Source of the DNA: Sulfurimonas sp.
GTDB lineage: Bacteria; Campylobacterota; Campylobacteria; Campylobacterales; Sulfurimonadaceae
Assembly: GCA_002733155.1 (NCBI GenBank)
Contig: NVUO01000010.1
Span: 100,010 to 107,270, forward strand
DNA: 7,261 nucleotides
Direction of reading: 5' to 3'
Shown in pieces: positions 7,112 to 7,261 of this stretch. Each line of letters begins with the position of its first letter. Position 1 is the first letter of the stretch. The translations under genes were made by a program, and so were the position numbers. Under the pieces are notes generated by a model that searched no databases, was not told the DNA's origin, and worked only from the letters and a program-made list of their open reading frames with translations.

Positions 7112-7261
7112 ATGAAATATATGTCTTTTAGAACTAAACTATACAGTACTTTATTACTTAGTTTTATATTACTAATTACATCATTATTTTTAAGTACAAA
7201 AAGTATTAATTCAACTAATGACATGATTAATGATATAGAAAAAGTGCATTTAAAGTTTTCT
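7112..7261 (+). CDS. N-terminus of a membrane-anchored protein, probably sensor or chemoreceptor (partial)
   Basis: Fifty codons from the ATG at 7112 to the window edge without a stop. The start MKYMSFRTKLYS is basic, followed by one hydrophobic segment of about 17 residues (LLLSFILLITSLFLS, about 14-28), then a polar Ser/Asn/Asp-rich helix-like stretch (TKSINSTNDMINDIEKVHLK). That arrangement is typical of the first membrane segment and start of the periplasmic domain of chemoreceptors, histidine kinases or HAMP-containing sensors, but no diagnostic domain is inside the window. The start is unclear: neither ATG (7112 or 7121) has a good ribosome site at normal spacing, and a TAG at 7082 closes the frame upstream. 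The good AAAGGA at 7073-7078 instead fits a GTG at 7084 in another frame. Confidence 0.6.
   Translation, partial: MKYMSFRTKLYSTLLLSFILLITSLFLSTKSINSTNDMINDIEKVHLKFS

Overview
This AT-rich window (low GC throughout) looks like chromosomal DNA from a Campylobacterota (epsilonproteobacterial) bacterium, plausibly a Sulfurimonas-like free-living relative. I infer this from the run rpmH-rnpA-yidD-yidC-jag-mnmE, the short-form IlvC, the codon use and the style of the proteins. No species can be fixed from the sequence alone.

Layout. Positions 1-945 (minus strand) hold ilvC, cut off by the window edge about 25 codons before its expected end. A short divergent intergenic stretch (946-1059) carries a TATAAT on each strand. 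A plus-strand gene (1060-1680) encodes a 206-residue acidic soluble protein that I do not recognise. It converges on the minus-strand operon, and the gap between them (1681-1887) is filled by a 171-bp repeat element (1690-1860): two 29-bp hairpin units in inverted orientation, enclosing a 27-bp tandem array of five copies.

From 6918 down to 1888 the minus strand carries one very tightly packed operon: rpmH (ribosomal protein L34), rnpA (RNase P protein), yidD, yidC (membrane insertase), jag/khpB (KH-domain RNA-binding protein), mnmE (tRNA wobble-uridine modification GTPase) and ruvX/yqgF. Junctions overlap by 8 bp (rnpA/yidD, yidC/jag), abut directly (mnmE/ruvX) or are 2-3 bp apart. The genes link ribosome and tRNA maturation with insertion of membrane proteins. 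Beyond a divergent intergenic region (6919-7111) the plus strand begins a membrane-anchored protein, probably a sensor or chemoreceptor, cut off after 50 codons.

Most of the window is ordinary housekeeping DNA. The points worth a second look are the 171-bp repeat, whose two ends differ almost only by compensatory changes that keep the hairpin paired; rnpA, whose conserved N-terminal reading frame has no usable start codon but would join an ATG directly after the rpmH stop if a run of five T were six; and the edge sensor gene, whose good Shine-Dalgarno serves a GTG that is out of frame by one base across a run of seven T.
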